Program-made: the position numbers and the translations under genes
Notes under the pieces: model-generated
The model's database searches: none
Seen by the model: only the letters and a program-made list of their open reading frames with translations
What the model was told of the DNA's origin: nothing
Source of the DNA: Erwinia billingiae Eb661
GTDB taxonomy: Bacteria > Pseudomonadota > Gammaproteobacteria > Enterobacterales > Enterobacteriaceae
NCBI RefSeq assembly: GCF_000196615.1
Contig: NC_014306.1
Location: 124,001 to 188,000 of the forward strand
Length of the DNA: 64,000 bases
Reading direction: 5' to 3'
Part shown: positions 1 through 7,728 of the stretch, piece by piece
How the letters are laid out: each line of letters begins with the position of its first letter
Position numbering within the stretch: the first letter of the stretch is position 1

Positions 1-300
1 AAATCCGCCCTGCTTGATGCCGCCGCGGCTGACAGCGAAACCCCGGGCAGTGATCAGCAGGCTATTCCGCCGTCCGCCGTTACAGCGGTGACGGTGATTG
101 ATGCTGAGCCAGCTCAGCCAGCTGAACCATCTGAAGCCGCTGGCCTCCAGGTCGCATCAACGGATGGCGAACAGGTGGCCGCTGCGGCACCGCCCGCGCA
201 ACCGGCGGTAAAACGTGGTCGCCCGGCTGGGGTTAAAAAGCCAGCTGGGGCTAAGGCTAAGAAGGTAGTAGCGAAGAAGAAGCCCGCTGCTGCTGAGTAA
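1..300 (+). CDS. M: Phage terminase small subunit gpM, C-terminal fragment
   Basis: An open frame enters from the left edge and stops at 298-300. It sits directly before gene L, the position of P2 gene M, the endonuclease subunit of the terminase that cuts cos DNA for packaging. The visible 99 residues are the low-complexity tail: Ala/Pro/Glu-rich, then a basic end with KRGRPAG and repeated Lys-Lys/Ala runs. The P2 gpM C-terminus is similarly basic (KRGRPKKK). The tail here is longer than in P2. The KRGRP motif resembles an AT-hook, so it may contact DNA (inference). The catalytic part is outside the window. Confidence 0.75.
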   Translation, partial: KSALLDAAAADSETPGSDQQAIPPSAVTAVTVIDAEPAQPAEPSEAAGLQVASTDGEQVAAAAPPAQPAVKRGRPAGVKKPAGAKAKKVVAKKKPAAAE

Positions 301-397
301 AGAATGTGCCCCCGCGCACCAGGCGACACGGCGGAAGTTATCAGCGTGGCTGTTTCACTTCCTGCCGTCCACCGCCTGACCTTTTGAGAGTAAGAGC

Positions 398-892
398 ATG
401 AGTCTGGTAGCCAGCAAAGAGATAAACCCCGTTGAGGGGGAAGCAACGGATATCAACGACGGCGGGGCCAGCGTAACCAGCGGGACTTTCTGGCCTGAAA
501 TCCGCCTGTCGGATGTGCGCCGCGATATGCGTCTGAATGGGCTGGTTACCACTGACCGGCTGAAGCATGCGGCCACTGAGTCGGTGCTGAATGTAAACCG
601 GCAGCTTGCTGAGTGGCGTGTCGGTCAGCAGGCGGAGGGCTATCAGTCGCTTGAGGCTGTGCCGTCTGAAGAAATTAACGACACGACCGAATACGTTTTC
701 CTGTACCAGCGTGCCGTGTATTGCGCAGCGAAAGCGCTGCTGACTGAGGGCTATCGCGATGTGGACACCACCGGGCAGGGGGAGAAACACGCGGCGGCAC
801 TGACGTCGCAAATTGACACGCTGTGGCGCGATTCCAACTTTGCGATTCGGGACATTATCGGAATCAGCCGCGGGCTGGCGGAGCTGGTCTGA
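398..892 (+). CDS. L: Phage head completion/stabilisation protein gpL
   Basis: A 164-residue protein, close to the 169 residues of P2 gpL, which is added to filled heads so that tails can join. It sits between M and X as in P2. The start at 398 is preceded by a GAGAG-type ribosome binding site. The sequence is acidic and soluble with no membrane segment, and ends in a helical stretch (IRDIIGISRGLAELV) typical of the family. Its stop overlaps the start of X (TGATG), indicating translational coupling in the late operon. About 100 bp separate it from M; no Ogr-type TGT-N12-ACA site was seen there. Confidence 0.88.
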   Translation: MSLVASKEINPVEGEATDINDGGASVTSGTFWPEIRLSDVRRDMRLNGLVTTDRLKHAATESVLNVNRQLAEWRVGQQAEGYQSLEAVPSEEINDTTEYVFLYQRAVYCAAKALLTEGYRDVDTTGQGEKHAAALTSQIDTLWRDSNFAIRDIIGISRGLAELV

Positions 893-1095
893 TGATCGTC
901 AAAGCACTACAGGGCGACACGCTGGATCAGCTCTGCCAGCGCCATTACGGTAGCACGCGCGGTATCACCGAAACGGTACTGAAAGCTAACCCCGGATTGT
1001 GTGAAAGCAGCCCGTTTATGGCCGCAGGGCAGGAAGTCACATTGCCGGACATTGCACCGGCAGCACAGGCGGAGATGGTGCAGCTATGGGACTGA
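892..1095 (+). CDS. X: Phage tail protein gpX
   Basis: A 67-residue protein, the same length as P2 gpX, a small tail protein that resembles LysM-type modules (QGDTLDQLCQRHYG followed by VLKANPGL). The frame is open further upstream, but the ATG at 892 overlaps the L stop codon and gives the normal family length, so it is preferred. The end overlaps the next gene (holin) by 10 bp, as expected in a compact late operon. Confidence 0.88.
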   Translation: MIVKALQGDTLDQLCQRHYGSTRGITETVLKANPGLCESSPFMAAGQEVTLPDIAPAAQAEMVQLWD

Positions 1096-1379
1096 ATTTT
1101 GACAGGGTGGTTTCGTTTCTCTCGTACCTGCCTTCAGCTTTCCTGACCACGCTGGGGCTGTTCTCCCTGACGCAGTGGGCGACGCTGATCGGCATCGTGC
1201 TGGGGATCCTGACCTATCGGCTCAACAAACGGCATAAGCGTCGGGTTGAACTGGAGGAGGAGAAGCGCACCGCGATTATGTTCAGCCTGGCTGAGAAAGC
1301 GGGCAGCCATAACCTGAATGAAGTCGTTGGCGCGTTTCAGGAGATGGCCCGGACGGAGAAAAGAGGCCGTGCGCTATGA
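1086..1379 (+). CDS. Holin, pinholin (S21)-like
   Basis: A 97-residue protein in the place of P2 gene Y but not resembling it. A hydrophobic N-terminal half (about residues 9-45, probably two short membrane segments) contains LTQWATLIGIVLGILTYRLN, close to the [21 protein letters not shown] pattern of phage 21-type pinholins. A strongly basic cytoplasmic segment (NKRHKRR) and a charged helical tail follow. Pinholins form small holes that depolarise the membrane and release SAR endolysins; the next gene encodes such an enzyme, which supports the call. It overlaps both X and the endolysin gene. The family assignment rests on pattern similarity only. Confidence 0.7.
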   Translation: MGLNFDRVVSFLSYLPSAFLTTLGLFSLTQWATLIGIVLGILTYRLNKRHKRRVELEEEKRTAIMFSLAEKAGSHNLNEVVGAFQEMARTEKRGRAL

Positions 1380-1921
1380 GTATTCGAAAAAAGGCGGTGG
1401 TGTGTTTCGTTACGGTGATTATCGGCATTGTCGGGGTTGAGTATTCCGGGCAGGTAAGAACCAGCCCGCAGGGGCTGGAGTTGATTGGTGATGCTGAGGG
1501 ATGCCGTCGTGATCCTTACATCTGCCCCGCTGACAAACTCACGGCGGGGATTGGTTCAACCACGGATATCCGGGCGGGCCACCTCTACACCGATGAAGAG
1601 ATTACCGCGATGTGGGTTGAGGATATTCGCCGGGCTGAGCGTTGCATTGACCGCAATTTTAACGGCAGCCTGCTCAATCAGGGCCAGTTTGATGCGATGA
1701 CCTCAGCCGCGTTCAATATGGGTTGCCTCAATCTGATGTGGTTCACCGACCGTCAGGGCGTTAAGCAGCGCACCACTATCTGGCGTCACGCGCAGGCCAG
1801 GCGCTGGGCGGATATGTGCAACAGGCTGCCGGACTTTGTGAACGCCGCAGGCCGCAAGCTACCAGGACTGGTTAAACGCCGTGAAGCTGAGCGGCTGATC
1901 TGCCTGGCACCGGAGGAGTGA
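1376..1921 (+). CDS. SAR endolysin, GH24 lysozyme family
   Basis: A 181-residue muramidase that cleaves the glycan strands of peptidoglycan. The N-terminus (residues about 5-27, KKAVVCFVTVIIGIVGVEYSG) is a weakly hydrophobic, Gly-containing signal-anchor-release segment with no cleavage site, as in phage 21 R and P1 Lyz. The catalytic motif reads E-GCRRDPYI-C-PADKL-T, that is E-x8-C-x5-T, where T4 lysozyme has E-x8-D-x5-T. The C-terminal GLVKRREAERLIC is the conserved GH24 end. Start ATG 1376 overlaps the holin stop (ATGA). Several cysteines, including one in the SAR segment, could allow disulphide control as in P1 Lyz (inference). Confidence 0.88.
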   Translation: MSIRKKAVVCFVTVIIGIVGVEYSGQVRTSPQGLELIGDAEGCRRDPYICPADKLTAGIGSTTDIRAGHLYTDEEITAMWVEDIRRAERCIDRNFNGSLLNQGQFDAMTSAAFNMGCLNLMWFTDRQGVKQRTTIWRHAQARRWADMCNRLPDFVNAAGRKLPGLVKRREAERLICLAPEE

Positions 1922-2340
1922 TGAACGTTTCCCGGCTGTTTTATGCGGTGGCGTCAGTTCTGACCGTGCTGGCAATTCTCAGCGGTACGTACTTTAAGCG
2001 GGCGGCCTCAGTAGCAAGGGATGACCTTGAACGGGTGACCGGCCAGCTCAACGGCGCCAATACGGTGATCGGTAACGTTCAGCTCACCATGAAAATATTC
2101 AGTGTGATAACGGCGGAAAGGGCCTATGAAAAAGAGCGAGACAGGCAGGCAGGAGAAAAGCGCCGTGCAGCACTCCGCGCTGATCTGCAAGGCGATCGCT
2201 GTGCCTTTGAGCCTGTGCCTTCTGCTGCTGAACGCCGGTTGCTCAACCGTGCGGCCAGTATACGTCCCGGCGCAGTGCCTGCGGATGCCGCCGGAGCTGC
2301 TCCAGCCAACGCCAGTGCCTTACCCACACCTCAGCGGTAA
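1921..2340 (+). CDS. lysB: Inner-membrane spanin (LysB/Rz-like)
   Basis: A 139-residue protein with one N-terminal membrane segment (LFYAVASVLTVLAILSGTYF). A charged periplasmic helix rich in Arg/Glu (about residues 30-95) is followed by a Pro/Ala-rich tail. This is the i-spanin layout, and the position after the endolysin matches P2 lysB. It would pair with the outer-membrane lipoprotein LysC to fuse the two membranes in the last step of lysis. ATG 1921 overlaps the endolysin stop (TGATG) and follows GGAGGAG; an in-frame GTG at 1918 is too close to that site. The low-complexity C-terminus lies where the lysC frame overlaps. Confidence 0.8.
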   Translation: MNVSRLFYAVASVLTVLAILSGTYFKRAASVARDDLERVTGQLNGANTVIGNVQLTMKIFSVITAERAYEKERDRQAGEKRRAALRADLQGDRCAFEPVPSAAERRLLNRAASIRPGAVPADAAGAAPANASALPTPQR

Positions 2341-2473
2341 GCGCATGCTGTACGGCGAGGCGCTGGAGTGGACCGATTTACTGATTGATGCGCTGGACAG
2401 CGCCAACAAAGACAAAGCTGCATTGCTGAAGATTGAGCAGCAGCGCGAGGAGGCCGGTGATGTTGAAAAGTGA
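2126..2473 (+). CDS. lysC: Outer-membrane spanin lipoprotein (LysC/Rz1-like)
   Basis: A 115-residue frame that starts inside lysB in another reading frame and runs past its end, the nested arrangement of P2 lysB/lysC. A hydrophobic signal (AVPLSLCLLLLNAGC) ends in a lipobox at NAGC-S. The mature part begins STVRPVYVPAQ and is Pro-rich, as in o-spanins. The C-terminal extension (LDSANKDKAALLKIEQQREEAG) is a helical stretch. The ATG at 2126 gives a basic n-region (MKKSETGRQEK). The end overlaps gene R by 14 bp. Confidence 0.85.
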   Translation: MKKSETGRQEKSAVQHSALICKAIAVPLSLCLLLLNAGCSTVRPVYVPAQCLRMPPELLQPTPVPYPHLSGKRMLYGEALEWTDLLIDALDSANKDKAALLKIEQQREEAGDVEK

Positions 2474-2948
2474 ACTGATGCGGGCGGCTATCGTGGCGCA
2501 TAACCCGTTTTTTACGCGGGAGCCAGATCGCCTGGAAGTGTACGTGACAAAAGGCAACATCGTTGCGTCCGGCACCCCGTCACCGTCTTTTGCCTATAAG
2601 TACGAGCTGAACGTCCTCGCGATGGATTACCCAGGCGAACTGGATGACCTGGCGATTCCGATCCTCGCATGGGCTGCTGAAAACCAGGCTGAGCTGCTTT
2701 TTAACCCGGCTCGTCGGGAAAGCGGGATCGGCTTCGATGCGCAGATTCTTAACGATGGCACGGCGGATATTCTCTTCGTGATCAACGCCACTGAAAACGT
2801 CGTTATCACGACTGGCCCGGACGGGCGACCGGTTGTCACGCACCGTATCGAACCTAAGATGCAGGATGATGTGATCGGTAAGTGGCTGACCCTGCTGGCC
2901 GTCAATGACAACACCGGCGCATCGCAGACGCTGCGGGGCGGTGAGTGA
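2460..2948 (+). CDS. R: Tail completion protein gpR
   Basis: A 162-residue protein (P2 gpR 155). The region YKYELNVLAMDYPGELDDL followed by IPILAWAAENQAELL matches the P2 gpR pattern (RYTLNVIVTDFTGDFD, PVLAWLRENQPDI). gpR with gpS completes the tail and prepares it for head joining. ATG 2460 is chosen over an in-frame upstream ATG because it follows AGGAGG and begins MLKSELMRAA like P2 MLKPDSLRRA. It overlaps both lysC and S. Confidence 0.88.
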   Translation: MLKSELMRAAIVAHNPFFTREPDRLEVYVTKGNIVASGTPSPSFAYKYELNVLAMDYPGELDDLAIPILAWAAENQAELLFNPARRESGIGFDAQILNDGTADILFVINATENVVITTGPDGRPVVTHRIEPKMQDDVIGKWLTLLAVNDNTGASQTLRGGE

Positions 2949-3592
2949 TGGCGGAGAATCTTCTTTTTCACCAGCTGGATGCCATTCTCGCGGATGTGCT
3001 GGGCGTCACTAAGCCCACGACCCGCCGCAGTATGGCCCGACGTGTGGCAGCGGACTTGTGCCGCAGCCAGCAGAAGCGCATCGGCCAGCAGAAAAACCCC
3101 GATGGCAGCGCATACCCGGCACGCAAGCAGAAGAAGCTGCGCACTCAGGGCGGTGTGAGCTTCTTGCATGGCGGCCAGGTGCGCCGGTTGCGTAACTGGC
3201 GCAACAGCAAGGGACGTTACGGCGACCGCATGATCACCGGGTTTGATGAAGACAAGGGCGGCATTCGCTCGTTCATCCGTGCCGATATTGAGCGCTATCT
3301 GAGTATTGACCTGTCCCGCAAATCCGAAACGAAAGCGGCTAAAAACCCGATGTTCCGGCGGCTGCGTGCCGCCCGCTTCCTGAAGGCGACGGCGTACCCG
3401 GACGCGGCGGTTGTTGGTTTCCAGGGCAACGCCGCGAGGATAGCGCGGGTTCACCAGTACGGCCTTACCGATAAGGTCGCCCACCGTGCCAGTGCGAAGT
3501 ATCCGGCGCGCCAGCTGCTTGGGCTGACACCGACAGAAATCGACGGCATCGCCGATGCGATCATCGGCGCAATGGAAGGAGCAGGGCAATGA
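2948..3592 (+). CDS. S: Tail completion protein gpS (virion morphogenesis)
   Basis: A 214-residue protein, clearly longer than the 150 residues of P2 gpS. The C-terminal RIARVHQYGLTDKVAHR plus YPARQLLGLTPTEIDGI is the family signature. The N-terminus (LFHQLDAILADV, then RRSMARRVAADLCRSQQKRI, PDGSAYPARK) also fits. The extra length is a central insertion (about residues 75-135) that is basic and unrecognised. ATG 2948 overlaps the R stop (TGATG); a GTG at 2945 is possible. Its end overlaps V by 4 bp. Confidence 0.85.
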   Translation: MAENLLFHQLDAILADVLGVTKPTTRRSMARRVAADLCRSQQKRIGQQKNPDGSAYPARKQKKLRTQGGVSFLHGGQVRRLRNWRNSKGRYGDRMITGFDEDKGGIRSFIRADIERYLSIDLSRKSETKAAKNPMFRRLRAARFLKATAYPDAAVVGFQGNAARIARVHQYGLTDKVAHRASAKYPARQLLGLTPTEIDGIADAIIGAMEGAGQ

Positions 3593-4143
3593 GAGAAGCG
3601 GAAGCGGCACGCCTGCTGCAAAACCTGATCCGCGTTGGCACCGTGCAGCAGGTGGATTATGTGGAGTACGTCGCCAGGGTAAAAACGGGCGGTAACACCA
3701 CCGACTGGGTGCGCTGGGGTGCGCAGCGTGCCGGGGATGCACAAACGTGGTGGGCGCCATCGGTAGGGGAGCAGGTTGTGATCCTTTCTCCAGGCGGCGA
3801 TCTGGAAAATGCCTTCATCGCCTTCAGCCTGTACGGCAGTGATGCGCTGCCGCCGGATACCAGTCAGGCCTCAAATATCACGCGCTACCCGGACGGGGCA
3901 AAGGAAGGCTATGACCCTGCCAGCGGCCAGAAGCGCCTGACCGGGATTAAAAACTCGCTGGTTGATGCCAGCGGCACAATGACGCTGAATCTGGCCCGGC
4001 TGGTGATTAATGCCCCCGAGGTGGTGATTAACGGTGAGGTGACGCAGGGCGGCGGCAGTATGTCTTCTAACGGTGTGGTGGTACATGCCCACGTACACGG
4101 CGGCGTGCAGTCTGGCGGCAGCAAAACGGGAGGCCCGCAGTGA
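3589..4143 (+). CDS. V: Baseplate spike protein gpV
   Basis: A 184-residue protein (P2 gpV 211). KTGGNTTDWVRWGAQRAGD and TWWAPSVGEQVVILSPGGDL are near-identical in pattern to P2 gpV, the trimeric membrane-piercing spike. An OB fold in the first half is followed by a shortened beta-helix (LNLARLVINAPEVVINGEVTQ). The tip ends with HAHVHGGVQSGG, a HxHxH iron-binding pattern like the HTHKHPG of P2. In P2 this gene starts its own operon from an Ogr-dependent promoter; here ATG 3589 overlaps S by 4 bp and no TGT-N12-ACA site is seen just upstream, so it seems to be read with the preceding operon. Confidence 0.92.
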   Translation: MREAEAARLLQNLIRVGTVQQVDYVEYVARVKTGGNTTDWVRWGAQRAGDAQTWWAPSVGEQVVILSPGGDLENAFIAFSLYGSDALPPDTSQASNITRYPDGAKEGYDPASGQKRLTGIKNSLVDASGTMTLNLARLVINAPEVVINGEVTQGGGSMSSNGVVVHAHVHGGVQSGGSKTGGPQ

Positions 4144-4484
4144 GTAGCGAATGGAAAGGTATGAGCAGCGCCAGCGGCGCAGCGGTGGAAGGTGAGTCGC
4201 ATCTGAAACAGTCGATAGAAGATATTCTTCTTACGCCGGTCGGCAGCCGACTGATGCGCCGGGAATACGGTTCCGCGCTCTTTTCACTGCTGGACCAGCC
4301 GGATAACGAAGTAACGCGGTTGCGTCTTATCTCTGCTGCGGTTATCGCGCTGTGGAAGTGGGAGCCGCGTATCACCCCGACGCAGATCACCTTTGAGAGC
4401 GTGGCGCAGGGTGCCAGGACAATGACAATCAGCGCACAGCGCAGCGATTCGCTGAGCGCTATCACAACGGATATCACGATATGA
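4140..4484 (+). CDS. W: Baseplate wedge protein gpW
   Basis: A 114-residue protein (P2 gpW 115), of the gp25/lysozyme-like baseplate family. HLKQSIEDILLTPVGSRLMRREYGS is the diagnostic motif. The GTG at 4140, overlapping the V stop, is chosen because the residues before the internal Met (EWKGMSSASG) align with P2 (RYLGMNRSDG); the ATG at 4161 would remove them. It probably joins J and I in the baseplate that triggers sheath contraction. Confidence 0.92.
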   Translation: MSSEWKGMSSASGAAVEGESHLKQSIEDILLTPVGSRLMRREYGSALFSLLDQPDNEVTRLRLISAAVIALWKWEPRITPTQITFESVAQGARTMTISAQRSDSLSAITTDITI

Positions 4485-5392
4485 GTGGCGTAATTGACCT
4501 GTCACAGCTGCCCGCGCCGGAGATCGTTGAGTCGCTGGATTATGAAGTGATTCTGGCCGCCCGCAAGGCGGCGCTGATTGCGCTGTACCCGGCTGATGAA
4601 CAGGCAGCTATTGCACAAACGCTTGAGCTGGAATCTGAGCCAATGGTTAAGCACCTTCAGGAAAGCGCTTACCGCGAAATGCTGTTGCGTCAGCGCATCA
4701 ATGAGGCGGGGCTGGCGGTGATGGTTGCTTACTCGGGCGGCGCTGACCTTGACCAGCTGGCAGTTAATAACGGCGTGACGCGCCTGACGGTGACCGCGGC
4801 GGATGCCGCTGCTATCCCGCCGGTTGCCGCCGTGATGGAGAGCGATGAGGATTTGCGCAGCCGCATCCCGGCTGCCTTCGAAGGGTTATCCGTGGCCGGA
4901 CCGACGGCGGCCTATGAGTATCACGCCAAAAGCGCCGACGGTCGCGTTGCCGATGCCCGCGCTATCAGTCCGTCACCGGCGGAAGTGGTGGTCACCGTGC
5001 TGAGCCGGGAAGGTAACGGCACCGCCGCCGCTGACCTGATCGCCGTTGTGGCTACCGCGCTCAATGATGAAAGCGTGCGGCCAGTGGCGGACCGCGTGAC
5101 CGTCAGCCCTGCCGAGATCGTTAATTATGCGATAGAGGCAAAAATCTACCTACTGCCAGGCCCGGAAGCTGAGCCGGTACTGGCCGCCGCCAGCGCAAAT
5201 CTCACCGCTTATGCGCAGCGACAGTCCCGAATCGGGCGCGATATCAACCTGTCAGCGATTTATGCGGCGCTACACGTTGAGGGCGTACAGCGCGTTGAGC
5301 TGATAACGCCGGTCGCGAACGTGGTGCTGGATAATACGCAGGCGGCTTACTGCACGGACGCAGTGGTAACTATTGGGGGAACGGATGAATAG
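4481..5392 (+). CDS. J: Baseplate assembly protein gpJ
   Basis: A 303-residue protein (P2 gpJ 302), baseplate J-like family. Characteristic stretches are IDLSQLPAPEIVESLDYE at the N-terminus, LLRQRINEAGLAVMVAYSGGADLDQLA, and RSRIPAAFEGLSVAGPTAAYEYHAKSAD in the middle. It forms the edge of the baseplate on which gpI and the tail fibres sit. ATG 4481 overlaps W by 4 bp and the end overlaps I by 8 bp. Nothing appears broken. Confidence 0.93.
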   Translation: MSGVIDLSQLPAPEIVESLDYEVILAARKAALIALYPADEQAAIAQTLELESEPMVKHLQESAYREMLLRQRINEAGLAVMVAYSGGADLDQLAVNNGVTRLTVTAADAAAIPPVAAVMESDEDLRSRIPAAFEGLSVAGPTAAYEYHAKSADGRVADARAISPSPAEVVVTVLSREGNGTAAADLIAVVATALNDESVRPVADRVTVSPAEIVNYAIEAKIYLLPGPEAEPVLAAASANLTAYAQRQSRIGRDINLSAIYAALHVEGVQRVELITPVANVVLDNTQAAYCTDAVVTIGGTDE

Positions 5393-5990
5393 CCTGCTGC
5401 CGCCGTCAGCCTCAGACCTTGAGCGCCGCCTGGCCGCCGCCTGTAGCGATATGGCGAATCTTAGCGTGCCGCTGCGGGATCTGCTTAACCCTGACGTCTG
5501 CCCCGTGCGCCTGCTGCCGTATCTGGCATGGGCCTGGTCGGTTGACCGTTGGGATGAAGGCTGGACGGAGAGCGTAAAGCGCAAGGTGGTGAAAGACGCG
5601 TTTTATATCCATCAGCATAAGGGGACGACCACGGCTATCCGCCGGGTGGTGGAGCCTTTCGGCTTCCTGCTGCGCATCTCAGAGTGGTGGAAAAACGGCG
5701 ACGCGCCCGGCACGTTTCGCCTGGATATTGGCGTGCAGGATCAGGGCATCAGTGAGGAAACCTATCAGGAGCTTGAGCGGCTTATCAGCGATGCAAAGCC
5801 CGTCAGCCGCCATCTGATCGGTATGTCGATTAATTTGCAGTCCAGCGGCAGCCTGCCGGTTGCGGCGGCCTGTTATTCCGGGGACGAACTAACGGTTTAC
5901 CCCTACACAGCAGAAATAATTTCCGTCAGCGGTCTGGGAATTACCGGGGGCGCGGTACATTTAATAGACAGCATGAGAGTGAGCGCATGA
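5385..5990 (+). CDS. I: Tail/baseplate protein gpI
   Basis: A 201-residue protein (P2 gpI 176), tail protein I family. LLPPSASDLERRLAAACSD, then DLLNPDVCPVRLLPYLAWAWSVDRWD and RRVVEPFGF, are the family pattern. The ATG at 5385 inside the end of J is used; an upstream in-frame ATG at 5373 is less likely. The last 40 residues are extra relative to P2 and end just before gpH. It connects the baseplate to the tail fibre gpH. Confidence 0.9.
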   Translation: MNSLLPPSASDLERRLAAACSDMANLSVPLRDLLNPDVCPVRLLPYLAWAWSVDRWDEGWTESVKRKVVKDAFYIHQHKGTTTAIRRVVEPFGFLLRISEWWKNGDAPGTFRLDIGVQDQGISEETYQELERLISDAKPVSRHLIGMSINLQSSGSLPVAAACYSGDELTVYPYTAEIISVSGLGITGGAVHLIDSMRVSA

Positions 5991-7102
5991 GCACAAAATA
6001 CTATGCAATTTTAACCAATCTTGGCGCGGCGAAGCTTGCTAACGCTGCTGCGCTGGGTACTAAAATCCAGATAACTCAGATGGCAGTTGGAGACGGCAAC
6101 GGCGTACTACCTTCACCAAATGCTGCTCAAACGGCGCTCATTGCTGAGAAACGTCGGGCTTCGTTGAATGCTCTGAGCATTGATGAAAACAACTCCAGTC
6201 AGATAATCGCGGAGCAGATTATCCCCGAGACTGAAGGTGGATTTTGGATCCGAGAGATCGGCCTTTTTGATGCTGATAATATTCTGATTGCAGTGGCGAA
6301 CTGTCCTGAAACCTATAAGCCACAATTACAAGAAGGCAGTGGAAGAACCCAGACGGTGCGTATGATCCTTATCGTAAATAGCACAGACGCGGTGACCGTG
6401 AAAATCGACCCATCTGTTGTGCTTGCGACCCGTAAATATGTGGATGAAGCAACCCTGACGGTCAGTCAGCACGCTGAAAAGCTGATGACCGATCATGCCG
6501 TAGCCGCCAATCCGCATAAACAATATCTTCAGATGGCGAATGCGCTGAGTGAGATTAAGGACGCCGGTAAAATTGCTGACGTTCTGACAAATCTTGGTCT
6601 GGGTGCTGGCTCTGCGCTGCCCGTAGGCGTGCCATTGCCCTGGTCGCTTGCTGCTGCCCCTGAAGGATGGCTGAAATGTAATGGCGCCTCGTTCAGCGCC
6701 ACAACGTATCCGGTGCTGGCAAAAGCGTACCCCTCACTGAAATTGCCTGATTTGAGAGGTGAGTTTATTCGTGGATGGGATGACGGGCGGGGTGCAGACA
6801 ATGCCCGTGCCCTGCTTTCGGCGCAGGCGGCCACATCAATCAGAACGGCAGCGCTGGATTATTTTGGCGCTGATGCAACAACGGCCAACGGCACCATTGG
6901 TACCTCTTTCAGTCAGGCAGACAGCGTAACAAGTTCACAGCCTGGCGATGCTAAGTCTCCGGCAAACGGCGCGCTTGGCGCAATTCTTAACGACAACAGT
7001 ATGGTTGCCGAGCAAAAGCAGGGTGGGATTATCTCCAGCAGTCAGTGGATTTCTGTGCGTCCACGTAACGTGGCATTTAACTACATTGTGAGGGCTGCAT
7101 AA
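5987..7102 (+). CDS. H: Tail fibre protein gpH with tail-collar tip
   Basis: A 371-residue protein, much shorter than P2 gpH (about 670). Residues 1-150 (KYYAILTNLGAAKLANA, QMAVGDGNGV, GGFWIREIGLFD) are the conserved baseplate-attachment domain of P2-type fibres. Residues about 160-200 are a short helical linker. Residues about 205-265 (VGVPLPWSLAAAPEGWLKCNG, KLPDLRGEFIRGWDDGRG) form a tail-collar domain, and the end is the receptor-binding tip (VRPRNVAFNYIVRA). Base composition is less GC-rich in the first third than in the neighbours, as often seen in exchanged fibre genes. It would recognise the host surface. Confidence 0.92.
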   Translation: MSTKYYAILTNLGAAKLANAAALGTKIQITQMAVGDGNGVLPSPNAAQTALIAEKRRASLNALSIDENNSSQIIAEQIIPETEGGFWIREIGLFDADNILIAVANCPETYKPQLQEGSGRTQTVRMILIVNSTDAVTVKIDPSVVLATRKYVDEATLTVSQHAEKLMTDHAVAANPHKQYLQMANALSEIKDAGKIADVLTNLGLGAGSALPVGVPLPWSLAAAPEGWLKCNGASFSATTYPVLAKAYPSLKLPDLRGEFIRGWDDGRGADNARALLSAQAATSIRTAALDYFGADATTANGTIGTSFSQADSVTSSQPGDAKSPANGALGAILNDNSMVAEQKQGGIISSSQWISVRPRNVAFNYIVRAA

Positions 7103-7692
7103 TGGCTAAGGTGACATTAGATAATGACGGGCTGGCAAAGTCTGCAGGCACGCTGAAGGTCTATAACTTCGACGCCGTCAGCGGGGAATATACCGGAACT
7201 ACGGATGAATATCTGTTGCCCGGCGTGGGCATCCCGGCCAATGCCTGCACGTCAGTGCCGCCATCAGTGGCCACCGGTCAGGTGGTGATTTTCCGTAATG
7301 GTAGCTGGGTAACTGAACCGGATCACCGTGGCGAAAGGGTTTATTCAGTGGCTGATGGCTCTGAAGTCATGGTTACCGAAACGGGGGACTATCCGTCCGG
7401 CACCACAACACTTAAGCCGTCATCGGGCTTTGATGCATGGGACGGCAAAAAGTGGGTGACTGATACGGACGCCAAGCAGGCTGCAAATGTTTCTGAGGCC
7501 GAACGTCATAAGGCTGAATTGGTCAGCCAAGCGAATAGCTTTACTCAGTCCTGGCAAACCCAGCTGATGTTGGGGATTATTTCAGACAAAGATAAATCAT
7601 CTCTTACTGAATGGATGCGATATATCCAGGCTGTTCAGGAAATTGAGACTTCACTCGCTCCCAATATTCCATGGCCCGTTAAACCACAATGA
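7102..7692 (+). CDS. G: Tail fibre assembly protein gpG
   Basis: A 196-residue protein directly after the fibre gene with a 1-bp overlap (TAATG), as for P2 gpG and lambda Tfa chaperones. The N-terminus (LKVYNFDAVSGEYTGTTDEYLLPGVGIPANAC) and middle (GSWVTEPDHRGERVYSVADGSEVMV) follow the Tfa-family pattern. The C-terminal helix (WMRYIQAVQEIETSLAPNIPWPVKPQ) is the standard end of these chaperones. It helps trimerise or mount gpH. It is the last plus-strand gene before the inverted tail block. Confidence 0.9.
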   Translation: MAKVTLDNDGLAKSAGTLKVYNFDAVSGEYTGTTDEYLLPGVGIPANACTSVPPSVATGQVVIFRNGSWVTEPDHRGERVYSVADGSEVMVTETGDYPSGTTTLKPSSGFDAWDGKKWVTDTDAKQAANVSEAERHKAELVSQANSFTQSWQTQLMLGIISDKDKSSLTEWMRYIQAVQEIETSLAPNIPWPVKPQ

Positions 7693-7699
7693 TATTGAA

Positions 7700-7728
7700 A
7701 AAAAGGGGGGTAACCCCCTTAAGTTTTA
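7700..7728. terminator. Bidirectional terminator between converging G and U
   Basis: Stem AAGGGGG (7703-7709), loop GTAA, stem CCCCCTT (7714-7720). The plus strand continues with TTTTATA and the minus strand with a run of T (seven A upstream on the plus strand). It sits between the converging ends of gpG and gpU. The U stop codon (7726-7728) is part of the element. Confidence 0.85.

Noticed and set aside
2627..3760. 377-codon open frame antisense to R, S and V
   Set aside because: Shadow of GC-rich coding sequence; the opposite strand encodes recognised phage proteins.
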